Source: Trichobilharzia szidati (Eukaryota > Platyhelminthes > Trematoda > Strigeidida > Schistosomatidae). Taken from it: a stretch of DNA of 64,000 nt. The position numbers and the translations under genes are program-made. Location: contig OX235272.1 of NCBI GenBank assembly GCA_944472155.2, forward strand, positions 106,522,020-106,586,019. Direction: 5' to 3'. A model generated the notes under the pieces. That model saw only the letters and a list, made by a program, of their open reading frames with translations. It had not been told where the DNA came from and searched no databases. Shown here one piece after another: positions 33,076 to 46,500 of the stretch (position 1 is its first letter; each line of letters opens with the position of its first letter).

Positions 33076-34098
33076 TAGCTGGATTCAACATAGAACTTGG
33101 CACCGAAGTGCAGCACTTCGAGTTACCACGTTCCAAATAGCACGCAAAGGTAGACAAGAAGATGAATGAAGAGAATCAATAGAGTTTTGACAAGTATAAG
33201 AGTGAAACAGAATGAGTAATGGTAAAAAGGAATATGAAAGATTACAGAAACTGAATACATCTGCGTAAGCCATTGACAACGATTTTGAGCCATGTCACCT
33301 GTTGTCTCCAGCCATTGATTCTTAGAGTCCCGAGGGCCCCAACCCGGAAGTCTGCACCTGCCTACCTGACTTAGTTTAACTGTCAGGGATTTAATGGATT
33401 GATGAGGCCATGTTTTCGTTTGGCCACCACTTACTCTTTTCCAACCCACAACACCTATATCAGCTAGTAATGCCCGTCCGTCGGGGGAGGCGATGGTTAG
33501 GCATGTGCAGCACCTGACCTAGCCATCTCAGTCTATGTAACCTTATAGCCTCTTCGATTGATTTTCCCTCTTTGCCCAATACTCTACGCCTAACGTCGAC
33601 ATTACTTACCTTATTATACCACCTAACGTGAGAAAGAGATCGTAGACATCTATGATCAGAAACAGTCAACCTTTTCATCTCTTCAACTCGTATTGGCCAT
33701 GTTTCAGAGCCATAGAAAAGGACGTAGCGAACTGCTGAGGAGTACACACGTCCCTTGGTTGATAGCCGGTCGGGGCCCGGATTAACAACGACCGCGCTTC
33801 CTGCTGCCGTGTCACAGGGCAGAAGTGATAAATGTGCTACTGAGACACACCAAATTAAAAATAACAAACAAAAACAGGCCGTGTGTGACCGGCCTCAAGC
33901 AGTTGTCCCCTGGGCTCTGCGGTCACGCAACCAACTTCCACGGGGTATGGGCAGCCGGGAAATAACAATCGCCCTCACAATCCGAAGTGCACGCGAAACC
34001 TCTCTAATCCTCACTCACCTTTGTCTTCATCTTCATCTCTATTGTCTTGCCTTTCTTCTACTAATGCAACTCCTCTCTACTTAATGGCTCTTCATTTC
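33076..34098 (-). repeat. LINE family A insertion with target duplication
   Basis: Inserted in a plus-strand PLE fragment. The flanks CTTGTAAAATGC (33064-33075) and CTTGTAAAACGC (34099-34110) look like a 12-bp target duplication, and the PLE reading continues on the right. The minus strand carries RT tail segments: [40 protein letters not shown] and RLRWLGQVLHMPNHRLPRRT. The part right of 33765 is a GC-richer block of unknown origin. Confidence 0.75.
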
Positions 34099-34444
34099 CT
34101 TGTAAAACGCACTTGGGAACGTCTCTATCCATCCAGCATGGTTAACAAAGGCGGGGGGAGGGAGAACTCAAGGGTGTAAACACTTCGGTAACAAAACTTC
34201 TAGAATCAACTACATGGAACAAAAAACACTGTAGAATTCCAAGAACTCTAGATGCGCAAATGCATATACATACAGACAGACATATGTAAACAATATACGT
34301 GTGCAACAGCAAGTGAAGAAGCATTACCTATTACAAAACAATATATATCTGTATTTCCTCTCTCTGTCTCTATCGATTGATTGTAATACTTTATACAAAA
34401 AGTTGAATGAATCTCATTTACAAAAATATATATATATATATGCA

Positions 34445-34594
34445 TCAACGCCTTCGTCTACGCTGTTTCATCTTTTTCTCTTGTTGAGCAACATCACGTG
34501 CACGACGATTGTAGAACCAACTTACTATAATCTTCTTATCTAAATTGAATTTCGCAGATAATTCTTTAGTCTCATATTTAGATACTCGTTGATT
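34445..34594 (-). CDS. POU terminal exon, duplicate (block copy 1)
   Basis: Same 150 nt as 40618-40767 with no coding difference that I can see, including the acceptor and TGA. It belongs to duplicated block 31413-37084. If the assembly is right it could serve as an alternative last exon with the same product. Confidence 0.75.
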   Translation of the reverse strand, partial: NQRVSKYETKELSAKFNLDKKIIVSWFYNRRARDVAQQEKKMKQRRRRR

Positions 34595-37500
34595 CTGAAA
34601 TAGGAGCAAAAAAAACAAAACACCTTGAGACTAAAAATAAACAATACAAATAACAAGTTTACTTGAGAAAATACACGTAAAATTGTCTAGATTAGTGAAT
34701 TTATACTAATTATTATTATTATTATTCCCTTGGGCTCCGAGTGGAACATTAGGGCTTCAACAACACATCTCTACTTTGTCCTATTCTCTGCCAGCCTCTT
34801 CAGTTGGGTCCACGATTGCCCACTAGTCTCTTCCCATTTGAATTCCACTCGAACAATGGTCTATCATTCGATAGCCTCCTCAGTGGCGTATGCCCGATCC
34901 ATCTCCATTTTCTCCTACACATATTTGTTGGACGATCGGCTCTTGCCTGTTGGTTTGTTCCCAGCCAGAGTTGCTTGTTACTAATTGTTTCTGGCTGGCC
35001 ATTTGATCTTCAGTATGGAGCCAGTGAAAGAGGCAGCTGTTGATGAAAGTCTGCAACCTGTTGGAAATCCTTTCCACAACACACACCCCAAGTTTCTGAC
35101 CCGTATGGAAGGACCTACTTGCAATTGGTGTTGAATATCCGAATCTTCTTCCTTATGCTGAGTGAGAGCAGAAGACTTCCAAACTGGTTCCAGGTTGATG
35201 AAGGCATATCTTGGCCTTTCCGATTCCGAATGACTTCGACATCTTTATCCGTTCCTCTGGTCTGTCGTTGGAACCATGCTTTCTAGCTAGATAAGTGAAG
35301 TGAGTAACCTATGTCAAATCTCTCCCGTTGATAGTGACTGGTGATTGTTGTTGTTGCTGTTGGTTGGTTATCTCCATCGCCTCCGTGTTCTCCATGTTCA
35401 TCTAGAGTCTTGTCTTCGCCGCCTGCCAGTTTATTGGTTTTCGCCTGCCTGCTTTCCTGTAAGGCCTTCGAGTTTGTGTGACGCCAAACATAAATCATCT
35501 ACGAAATCTAGATCTACTAGAGTCTTCTTGTCGGTCGTCCAGCGTATTCCTGACTCCTCGCTCCTAACAGTCTGATGCATAACCCAGCCCGCCACAATTA
35601 AGAATTTCATCGGTGATAACAGGTAGCCTTGTTTTACTCCTGTGTGCAATTCGAACGCTTCGCTGAGGTTTCCATTATGGATCACCTGACATGTGGCACT
35701 GTAATATAGCCAACTGTTGAATGAGGTTGATAAAGATTTGGACACTGTACGCCGTAGTGTTGAAGTAGTTTCCAAATTACTTCTTGGTCAACGCTGCTGT
35801 CGAAGGCCTTTCCAAAGTTGATGAAGTTGAGGTAGAGGAGGTTTGACTGCCATTCTATGCTTTGTTCTGTGAAGACAATGCGTAGAGTTGCAATTTGATC
35901 AGCATAGGGTTTGCCTTTCCTGAATCCAGCTTATTCCGGGTAGAATTCTGTATCCAATGCATCCTTTATCCTCTCCAGAATGATACGACTTAGGAGAGGT
36001 TATATATTTCAGATTATGAGCAATAGTTTGTGCTCGAAACGTCATCAGTTAATATAACTGTACTACACTGTGTGATTTATCAAAATAAAATCTTATCCAT
36101 TATGGAATTATACTCTACCACAGTGCCCAAGTTTTATACTTATATTTCAGAAACTTTACCAAAGAATAACTACAAAATTACCTTTATATACTCTCTTATG
36201 TTCAAATTACTCTAAACGCTCAGTTGTATTCATTAAGTTTCACCGGAAGGTTCAGTCTCTGTCTCTCTCTCTCTGTTCATATGTTGAGCATTTCAGCCCC
36301 AGTGGAGGTGCGTACTGCCGAAGATTCAGTACTAAATTAGGCTGACGAAACAGCTGTCTGTTTAGTACTCCCAGCTTCTTTTTCAATGGTCCCCTCTAAC
36401 AAATGTTACTGTTCAAGATGAAATCTTGTAACTTGAATTAATCAATAAAAAATCCTAGAACAACTTATTAACTACTAGTGAAATAGTTGGCTAATATTAG
36501 GCGCTTAGTGTGGATAACGCCTTGATGTTTTGAAACAAAAAGTCTCTTAGTAGGAATTTTTTTGATTACAGCTTAATTCCACACCTTTTTTTGGTACAGG
36601 TATGGAATTTAATTGAATTTTAGATTTTTCCCGTCGACTGATTGTACCGAAGTGCTCGGTGGGAACATCATCACTCACTGAGAAATGCAGGCACATCCAG
36701 ATGACGAGTCCCGAATAGGACGAAATGCGCATCCTGGATTCCACTGCTAGTCACCATCCACCAATTAAATACAGGTATGGAATTTTCAGCATGTGATATC
36801 GGTAGCCCAAATTTTGCAGGCCGGCAGGGGGTACAACCCCGGACCATGTGCATGGTCGGCGAGAGTCCTAACCACTGTGCCACCGACGCACACACACTCA
36901 ATTGAGGATGATACAGGGTACTCATATGAAGAAACCCAGTTGTTATTACTATTATTATTATATGAATATTATTCCCTTGGGTTCATAGTGGAACATAGGG
37001 CTTCAACAACACATCTCCACTTCGCTCTATTTTCTGCTGTCCTCTTCAGCTGGCTGATCCCACGATTTCCCATAATCTCTCATCNNNNNNNNNNNNNNNN
37101 NNNNNNNNNNNNNNNNNNNNNNNNNNNNNNNNNNNNNNNNNNNNNNNNNNNNNNNNNNNNNNNNNNNNNNNNNNNNNNNNNNNNNNNNNNNNNNNNNNNN
37201 NNNNNNNNNNNNNNNNNNNNNNNNNNNNNNNNNNNNNNNNNNNNNNNNNNNNNNNNNNNNNNNNNNNNNNNNNNNNNNNNNNNNNNNNNNNNNNNNNNNN
37301 NNNNNNNNNNNNNNNNNNNNNNNNNNNNNNNNNNNNNNNNNNNNNNNNNNNNNNNNNNNNNNNNNNNNNNNNNNNNNNNNNNNNNNNNNNNNNNNNNNNN
37401 NNNNNNNNNNNNNNNNNNNNNNNNNNNNNNNNNNNNNNNNNNNNNNNNNNNNNNNNNNNNNNNNNNNNNNNNNNNNNNNNNNNNNNNNNNNNNNNNNNNN

Positions 37501-40500
37501 NNNNNNNNNNNNNNNNNNNNNNNNNNNNNNNNNNNNNNNNNNNNNNNNNNNNNNNNNNNNNNNNNNNNNNNNNNNNNNNNNNTACCTAAAAAGATGCTGA
37601 TACTTAACTTCAAATTTAAAATTGACACGGAAGTAGGACGTTTCGGCAGACGACTTTCGAGGTCTCTCAGTAAAACACACTTTCGCCGTCTACGAGTAAC
37701 ATTTTCCTGCAAGAAACAATTCAATTAACCTGTGATGAAAGACAAGCCTGTCGCATAGGGCCACTTTAACTAGTTCACTTGTTCGTGTAGAGCCAAGTAT
37801 ATTGACTGTATACTATTCGTCTGCTTGTAAAACGCTCTCGGGAAACCCTATCCATCCAGCATGGTTAACATAGGACATATTACGTCTTCTTATTGCTTTG
37901 CCTATATACACTTTAGAACATCTAACAGTACAATTGTTATCAATAAAATTTCTTCCAAAATCTGTCAGGTAAAAGGTGAAAAAATAACAACTTGTAGCTA
38001 AGAAACACTTCTAGAATCCACATAATGTTCTGTTACCAAAGTGTATACACTCTTGAGTTCTCCCTTTGTTAACCATGCTGGATGGATAGAGTGTTCTCAA
38101 GCGCGTTTTACAAGCAGACGAATGGTATACAAGCAACGTACTCGGTTTTCCACGAGTAAATGAACTGGCTGAAGTGGTTCAATGCGACAGCTTATCTTTG
38201 ATGACGAGCGGACTGAATAGTTCCTCGCAGACTGTGAGTGATATATGTTTTACTGAGTGGCTTCAAAAGCCATCTACGGAGAAGTACTACTTTGGTATCA
38301 CTTTTAAATTCGAGTTTAAGTATCCGCATCATTTATGAGGAGCAACTTGGATCTATTTAGACGTTTTCTTTGGTGATAGATGCTTTTCTATGAATCTAGG
38401 TGAAGGGAAACCATTTTCTATCAAGGTCCCTCGGAGATTTCACAATTCTTCGTAAATTGACTCCTCAGTGCATATTTTCCGGATCTTCGAGGGAAAAAAA
38501 GTATGTTAGGTTTCTGTTTCTGCTTAGACACACACAACTTGGGAAGTTGATAAACTGTCTGTTCTATATGTGTTTTTTGTAAATGGATCTCGGCGAGTTG
38601 TCAGCATTCCTTGACATTTGAACGTCGAGGAAATGAAACATTTAGTCAGACCCTCAACTTCCAGAGTGAAGTCGATATCTCGGTGGACGTTATCGAAGGT
38701 TTGGACTGGGTTTTTTTTAATCAAAATTCTCACCACAAATAATGGAAGTATCCAATTAGTTGTGAGCTGCTGTAAAACATGTTCAGCACAAGTTTTAGCA
38801 TAAAATGAATTGAATTTAATTCTCCATGAATGATACAATTGTGTCTCCTAGCAACCATCTATCTCCGTGGCTGGTAATCGATTTAAATCTATATTGATCA
38901 CTTTCTACTGACTCGGTTTTTGAACTTTCCCGTCACGTGATAAACTTTTTATCAGTTGGTTAGTTTTGATCTATATTAATATGTCTGTTAATCGTTGGTT
39001 CGCTTGAGTACCACCACCAGGCTTCTAGGAATTCTCTAGCGACTTTCGAAGTCTCTCAGTAAAATATACTTTCCCCACCAGCTTACGAGTAACATTTCTC
39101 TGCAAGAAACTATTCAATCAGCCTGTGATGAAAAACAAGCCTGTCGCATTGGGCCACTTCAACTAGTTCACACTTGCTCATGTGGAGGCGAGTACATTGG
39201 TTGTATACCATTCGTCTGCTTTTAAAACGCTGGCTGGATTCAACATAGAACTTGGCACCGAAGTGCAGCACTTCGAGTTGCCACGTTCCAAATACCACAC
39301 AAAGGTAGACAAGAAAATGAGTGAAGAGAATCAATAGAGCTTTGACAAGTATAAGAGTGAAACAGAATGAATAATGGTAGAAAGGAATATGAAAGATTAC
39401 AGAGACTGAATACATCTGCGTAAGCCATTGACAACGATTTTGAGCCATGTCACCTATTGTCTCCAGCCATTGATTCTTAGAGTCCCGAGGGCCCCAACCC
39501 GGAAGTCTGCATCTCCCTACCTGACTCAGTTTAACTGTCAAGGATTTCATAGATTGATGACATGGTTTCGTTTGGCCACCACTTACTCTTTTCCAACCCA
39601 CACCTATGTCAGCTAGTAATGCCCGTCCGTCGGGGGAGGCGATGGTTAGGCATGCGCAGCACGTGACCTAGCCACCTCAATCTATGTAACCTTATAGCCT
39701 CTTCGTTTGATTTTCCCTCTTTGCCCAACACTCTACGCCTAACGTCAACATTACTTACCTTATTATACCACCTAACGTGAGAAAGAGATCGTAAACATCT
39801 GTGGTCAAAAACAGTCAACCTTTTCATGTCTTCAACTCGTATTGGCCATGTTTCAGAGCCATAGAGAAGGACGGAGCGAACTGCTGAGCAGTACACACGT
39901 CCCTTGGTTGATAGCCGGTCGCGGCCCGGATTAACAACGACCGCGCTTCCTGCTGCTGTGTCACAGGACAGAAGTGATAAATGTGCTACTGAGTGAGACA
40001 CACCAAATTAAAAATAACAAACAAAAACAGGCCGTGTGTGACCGGCCTCAAGCAGTTGTCCCCTGGGCTCTGCGGTCACGCAACCAACTTCCACGGTGTG
40101 TGTGGCAGCCGGGAAGTAACAATCGCCCTGACAATCCGAAGTGCACGCGAAACCTCTCTAATCCTCACTCACCTTTGTCTTCATCTTCATCTCTATTATC
40201 TTGCCTTCCTTCTACTAATGCAACTCCTCTCTACTTAATGGCTCTTCACTTCCTTGTAAAACGCACTTGGGAACGTCTCTATCCATCCAGCATGGTTAAC
40301 AAGGGGTGGGGGGGGGAGGAGGAGAACTCAAGGGTGTAAACACTTCGGTAACAAAACTTCTAGAATCAACTACATGGAACAAAAAAAAATATTGTAGAAT
40401 CCCAAGAACTCTAGATGCGAAAGTGTACATATATACATACATACAAATGTATACAATATACATGTGCAACAGCAAGTGGGGAAGCATTACCTATTACAAA

Positions 40501-43500
40501 ACAATATATATCTGTATTTCCTCTCTCTCTCTCTCTCTGTCTCTATTGATTGATCGTAATACTTTATACAAAAAGTTGAATGAATCTCATTTACAAAAAT
40601 GTATATATATGTATGCATCAACGCCTTCGTCTACGCTGTTTCATCTTTTTCTCTTGTTGAGCAACATCACGTGCACGACGATTGTAGAACCAACTTACTA
40701 TAATCTTCTTATCTAAATTGAATTTCGCAGATAATTCTTTAGTCTCATATTTAGATACTCGTTGATTCTGAAGTAGGAGCAAAGAAAAAAACAAACACTT
40801 TGAGACTATTAATAAACAATATAAATAACGAGTTTTACTTGAGAAAGTACAGGTAAAATTGTCTAGATTAGTGAATTTATACTAATTATTATTACTGTTA
40901 TTATTCCCTTGGGTTCCGAGTGGAACATTAGGGCTTCAACAACACATCTCTACTTTGTCCTACTCTCTGCCAGCCTCTTTAGTTGAGTCCACGATTGCCT
41001 ACTAGTCTCTTCCCATTTGAATTCCACTCGAACAATGGTCTATCATTCGACAGCCTCCGCAGTGGCGTATGCCCGATCCATTTCCATTTTCTCCTACACA
41101 TATTTGTTGGACGATCGGCTCTTGCCTGTTGGTTTGTTCCCAGCCAGAGTTGCTTGTTACTAATTCTTTCTGGCCAGCCATTTGATCTTCAGTATGGAGA
41201 CAGCGAAGGAGGCAGCTGTTGATGAAAGTCTCCAACCTTTCACAACACACACCCCAAGTTTCTGACCCGTATAGAAGAACCGGCTTGCAATTGGTGTTGA
41301 ATATCCGAATCTTCTTCCTTATACTGAGGGAGAGCAGAAGATTTCCAAACTGGTTTCAGGTTGATGAAGGCATATCTTGGCCTTTCCGATTCCGAATGAC
41401 TTAGACATCTTCATCCGTTCCGCTGGTCTGTGGTTGGAACCGTGCTTTCTAGCTAGATAAGTGAAGTGAGTAACCTCTGTCAAATCTCTCCCGTTGATAG
41501 TGACTGGTGATTGTTGTTGTTGCTGTTGGTTGGTTATCTTCATCGCCTCCGTGTTCTCCATGTTCATCTAGCGTCTTGTCTTTGCCGCCTGCTCACGTCT
41601 CCTGCCAGTTTGTTGGTTTTCGTCTGTCTGCCTGTAAGTCTTCGAGTTTGTGTGACGCTAAACATAAGTCATTTACGAAATCTACATATTCTAGAGTCTT
41701 CTTGTCGGCCGTCCAGCGTATTCCTGACTCCTTGCTCCCAACAGTCTGATGCATAACCCAGCCCGCCACAATTAAGAATTTCATCGGTGATAACAGGTAG
41801 CCTTGTCTGACTCCTGTGTGCACTTTGAACGCTTTGCTGAGGTTTCCATTATGGATCACCTGACATGTGGCACTGTAATATAGCCAACTGTTGAATGAGG
41901 TTGACAAAGATTTGGGCACTGTACGCCGTAGTGTAGAAGTAGTTTCCAAATTACTTCTTGGTCAACGCTGCCTGTCGAAGGCCTTCCCAAAGTTGAGGTA
42001 GAAAGAGGTTTGACTGCTATTCTATGCTTTGTTCTGTGAAGACGATGCGTAGAGTTGCAATTTGATCAGCATATGATTTGCCTTTCCTGAATCCAGCTTA
42101 TTCCGGGTAGAATTCTGCATCCAGTGCATCCTTTATTCTCTCCAGGATGATGCGACTTAGGAAAGGTTATATATTTCAGAAACTTTACCAAAGGATAACT
42201 ACAAAATTACCTTTATATACTCTCTTTTATGTTCAAATTACTCTAAACGCTCAGTTGTATTGATTAAATTTCACCGGAAGGTTCAGTCTCTCTCCCTGTT
42301 CATATGTTAAGCATTTCAGCCCCAGTGGAGGTGCGTACTGTCGAAGAGTCAGTCCTAAATTAGGCTGACGAAACAGCTGCCTGTTTAGCACTCCCAGCTT
42401 CTTTTTCAATGATCCTCTCTAACCAATGTCACTGTTCATGATGAAATCTTGTAACTTAAATTAATCAATAAAAAATCCTAGAACAACTTACTAACTACTA
42501 GTGAAATAGTTGGCTAATATTAGGCGCTTAGTTTGGATAACGCCTTGATGTTTTGAAACAAAAAGTCTCTTAGTAGGAATTTTTTGGATTACAGCTTAAT
42601 TCCACACCGTTTTTTGGTACAGGTATGGAATTTAATTGAATTTTAGATTTTTCCCTCCGATTGATTGGACCGAAGTGCTCGGTGGGAACATCATCACTCA
42701 CTGAGAAATGTAGGTACATCCAGATGACAAGTCCCAAATAGGACGAAATGCGCATCCTGGATTCCACTGCTAGTCACCATCCACCAATTAAATACAGGTA
42801 TGGAATTTTCAGCATGTGATATCGGTAGCCCAAATTTTGCAGGCCGACCATAGATATCAGGTGTGCGTCGGCAGGGGGTACAACCCCGGACCATGTGCAT
42901 GGTCGGCGAGAGTCCTAACCACTGTGCCACCGACGCACACACACTCAATTGAGGATGACACAGGGTACTCATATGAAGGAACCCAGTTGTTATTATTATA
43001 ATATGACTATTATTCCCTTGGGTTCCTAGTGGAACGCAGGGCTTCAACAACAGATCTCCACCTCGCTCTATTTTCAGCTGTCCTCTTCAGCTAGCTGATC
43101 CCACGATTTCCCATAATCTCTCATCTCCCCCCCCCAACACACGATCTCCTCCATGTCACCCTCACACTGATGACCCACTCGTCGGATTCACAACTCGAGA
43201 AATAACCCGTATTGCGCGAGATGTCATCCGACAGATTCCTTAGTAGTGCATGTGCCCGATCCATCTCCATTTTCTCCTACATATTTGTTGAGCGCAATCG
43301 GCTCTCGCCAGTTGGTTTGTCCCACTAAAGAGGTTCTTGTTGCTAATTCTTACTGACCGGCCATTTGATTTTCAATATGGAGACAGCGAAGGCAGTCGTT
43401 GATAAAAGTCTGCAATGGTCTGTTGGAAATCCTTTTCATAACACGCACTCCAAGTTTCTGACCCATATAGGGGAACTCCCACTGACTTCACATTTGTGTT

Positions 43501-46500
43501 GAAAATCCGAATCTTGTTCTTTATGCCACGGTGTGCAAAAGATTTGCAAACTGGTTTCAAATTGATAAGGGTGTAGCTCACCTTTGACATTTTCATCCGT
43601 TCTGCCGCCTGTGCTTCAAACGACGCTTCTTAGGTAGATTTAAGTAAAGCGAGGAACCGCTGTCAAATCTCTTCCGTTGATGGTGATTGGTGCTGGTTGT
43701 TGTTGTTGCTGCTGTTCGTCGGTTGGTTGGTTGGTTGGTTATCTTCATCACCTCTGTCTTCTTCACGTTCACCTGGAGTCCTGTCTTCGTCGCCTACTCG
43801 CATCTTCTGCCAGTTTGTTGGTTTTCGCCTGCCTACCTGTAAGTCTTCGAGCTTGTGTGACTCTAAACATAAGTCATCTGCAAAATTCACGTGTCTTCTA
43901 GAGTCATCTTATCGGAAAGCTAAATGGAATGAAATGTGATTTTAAAATTCTACTGTTGTCAGTTAGCTATCTAGCCAGCTAGCTAGATCGAAGCTACCAA
44001 CAGGTAGGTAGGTTATAAACAATCTGATGGAAAAACACTTACTTTTCGATACAGTCTCTCCAGTTCCATTTTAATATCATCAGGTAAGATTGTTCTTGGT
44101 CGCCTTTTCTGAAATTCAGCTGAGATAGGTTCGGTCAGCTAAAGTAATACAACATTAAAAAAGGGGGCAACAACAACAACAATTATTCATCTCAGTGACG
44201 CTTAATAACAATTTTAAACTTATCATTATCTTTTTACGAGTTGATTACGGATTGATATCAATGTTAGAGAACCATTGAAAACCAGCACTGGAGTACTGGA
44301 CAGCTGTTTCATCCCTAGTTATTGTGGGAATCATCAACAGTACTCACCCACTGCACTGGGGTTCGAACCCAGGACCTTCTCGTGGGCAGAAAGAATAATA
44401 GTGATGATGAAGACTTACTGGATCTAAGAGATTACACGTAGTGATATGCATCTCCACCGTTGCAAAGGGGTTTTGAGCTATAATATCACCAATTGCCTCT
44501 AACCGTCATTGGTTCTTAACTTCCCGATGACAACAACAACAACCAGACAGCAGTCGATACCTCTTTATGTGGTTCAAACTAAGTGTTCAAGATTTCATTT
44601 TTTGGTTCGACTGCCCCTAACTCTTTACCAACCTAATCCAATGTCGGCTAACATTGTGCTTGTCGATGTAGGCGATGCCTAGACATGTCACAACCTCGTC
44701 GAATTGATTCCCCCTTCTTATTGAACACTCGAAGCCTAACCTCAATATTAGTCACCCTATCGTACCACCTAATATGGAAGAGAAGAACTCAGACATCTAT
44801 GATCAAAGACAGCTAGCCAGCCAGGCTAGGCTTTTCATGTGGTCCACTCTCAATGGCCATGTCTCAGTTACAACCATAAAGGAGAACAGAGCGAAGTGCT
44901 GCTGATCAGTATACACGTCCTTTGCTCGGTAATCAGACGGATATCAAGTTTACTAAGCCATAGATGGCGTAAGTTGGCACATGCCAAACAAACAAGCCTT
45001 CTGTATCCGTGCTGAGATTTAGCCAGAAATCAGTCCCTTTAGGGTCAACATACACTGTATCACTTCACTCCCTATCTTTAAGCTAGGAATTGGTGCAGCC
45101 CGACCGTGCAGCATCTTGCATTTGACAGCAGAAGCGAATCGCTCGCATGCTAAAAATTCGAAGATTTCTGATTTTGGTATTCAGAAGACTTTTTGCCTAG
45201 AAGGATAATATTATCTGCAATACTCTAAGTCCACGAAACTGTTCTCTGGATATGAACTGATCAGATATGTTAGCTAGTTCACTTCAAGAATTTGTATCAA
45301 TTCCTAGTGGACGAAATTTCAGTAGGTTAATTTGGTATTTGCTAAATTGTATCATCTTTGACACAGTCACAATAGCAGGATAGTCGTGAAAGTTGCGTGT
45401 TTACAGAGTAACCATTTGCCTTGGTCTACTTTAAGACTAAGAATACATTATATGATAAGATTGAGTAGAAACAGAAAGTATATCGATGTGGGAAGTTTTG
45501 AAAATTAACAGATTGAAACTGTTGGGGAATCGCGTTACGCATACAACACAGTCACTGCTTTCCTATTGTTATTATTATTATTGTTCCCTTGGGTTCCTGG
45601 TGGAACATACGGCTTCAACTACACGCCTCCACTTGCTTCTGTCTTCTGCTGTACTTTTCACCTGCATCCATGTTAGTCCATACTGTTTCAGCTCCTCTTC
45701 ACACGATCTCCTCCATGTCACCCTTGCACCGACGTCTCACTCGCCGCTTCCCTTTCGGGTTCCACTCGAGCGATGGCCTGACGCGCGATGTCACCCAGTG
45801 GCCTCCTCAGCGAGTGTCCTAGATGAACAATATTTTGTCTGCGCGTGATTACTTTGCAAAAGGATCAAGCGTAAGTAAGTCACAGCATTGAATGACATTC
45901 TCTAACAGACCTCTACGTCCATTTTTCTGTCCATCTACATGACTTCAAACACACACACACATCATATTTTCAAAGGCCATAACATAGATATCTCTTGATT
46001 AATTGACTAGAAATGAGTATTCACCGAGTGGTGAATTTAAACTATGAGACCCTCACACAAATAACCTTGAATCGACCATTTCTTGCGTTCCAAGCGGAAC
46101 ACATATGGCTTCAGATTTTGAAGTTTCAGCAGCGTTGTTGTTTTTTATACAAGGTGAATTCACTGACGTCATATAGCCAACCTTCGCTCTCTTCAAATGT
46201 TACCACCGCCTGCTAAAAACTAGGCGTGGCTTAAGCAGTACACATCTTCCAAGAATGAAACACCCTCTCTCCGCTGTTGGTTGGCTAGTATTCTGCTAAT
46301 GATTGAACCATCCGGCATGAATAGCATTCATGATTAGCTCAACTTTCCTTAAATCATGCGATTGGTCGATAATTGAAGGTCATTGTTGTTCATAATTGGG
46401 TTGGAATCTAGTAGTCAAATCAGTCCAGTTTATCGTGAATTAACTAACAATCCTACAATAAGGGTTTTTGTATTTCCCAATGAATGAAAAACAAAACTGA

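Larger units (their letters stand above)
31413..37084. repeat. Large duplicated block, copy 1
   Basis: Collinear with 37583-43125 through PLE pieces, a nested LINE A, the last POU-homeodomain exon, LINE B, the Sm-alpha hammerhead relic and a SINE head. Differences are scattered substitutions and small indels. The right end abuts the N gap. Confidence 0.9.
37583..43125. repeat. Large duplicated block, copy 2
   Basis: Collinear counterpart of 31413-37084. It carries PLE pieces (37583-39218), nested LINE A (39230-40250), the homeodomain exon (40618-40767), LINE B (40895-42165), family 1 (42320-42450), the hammerhead relic, and the family C head. It lacks the solo PLE terminal repeat of copy 1. 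Confidence 0.9.

Noticed and set aside
37027..37728. Long open frames across 37085-37582
   Set aside because: They consist of N and are artefacts of the gap; likewise 54544-55315.
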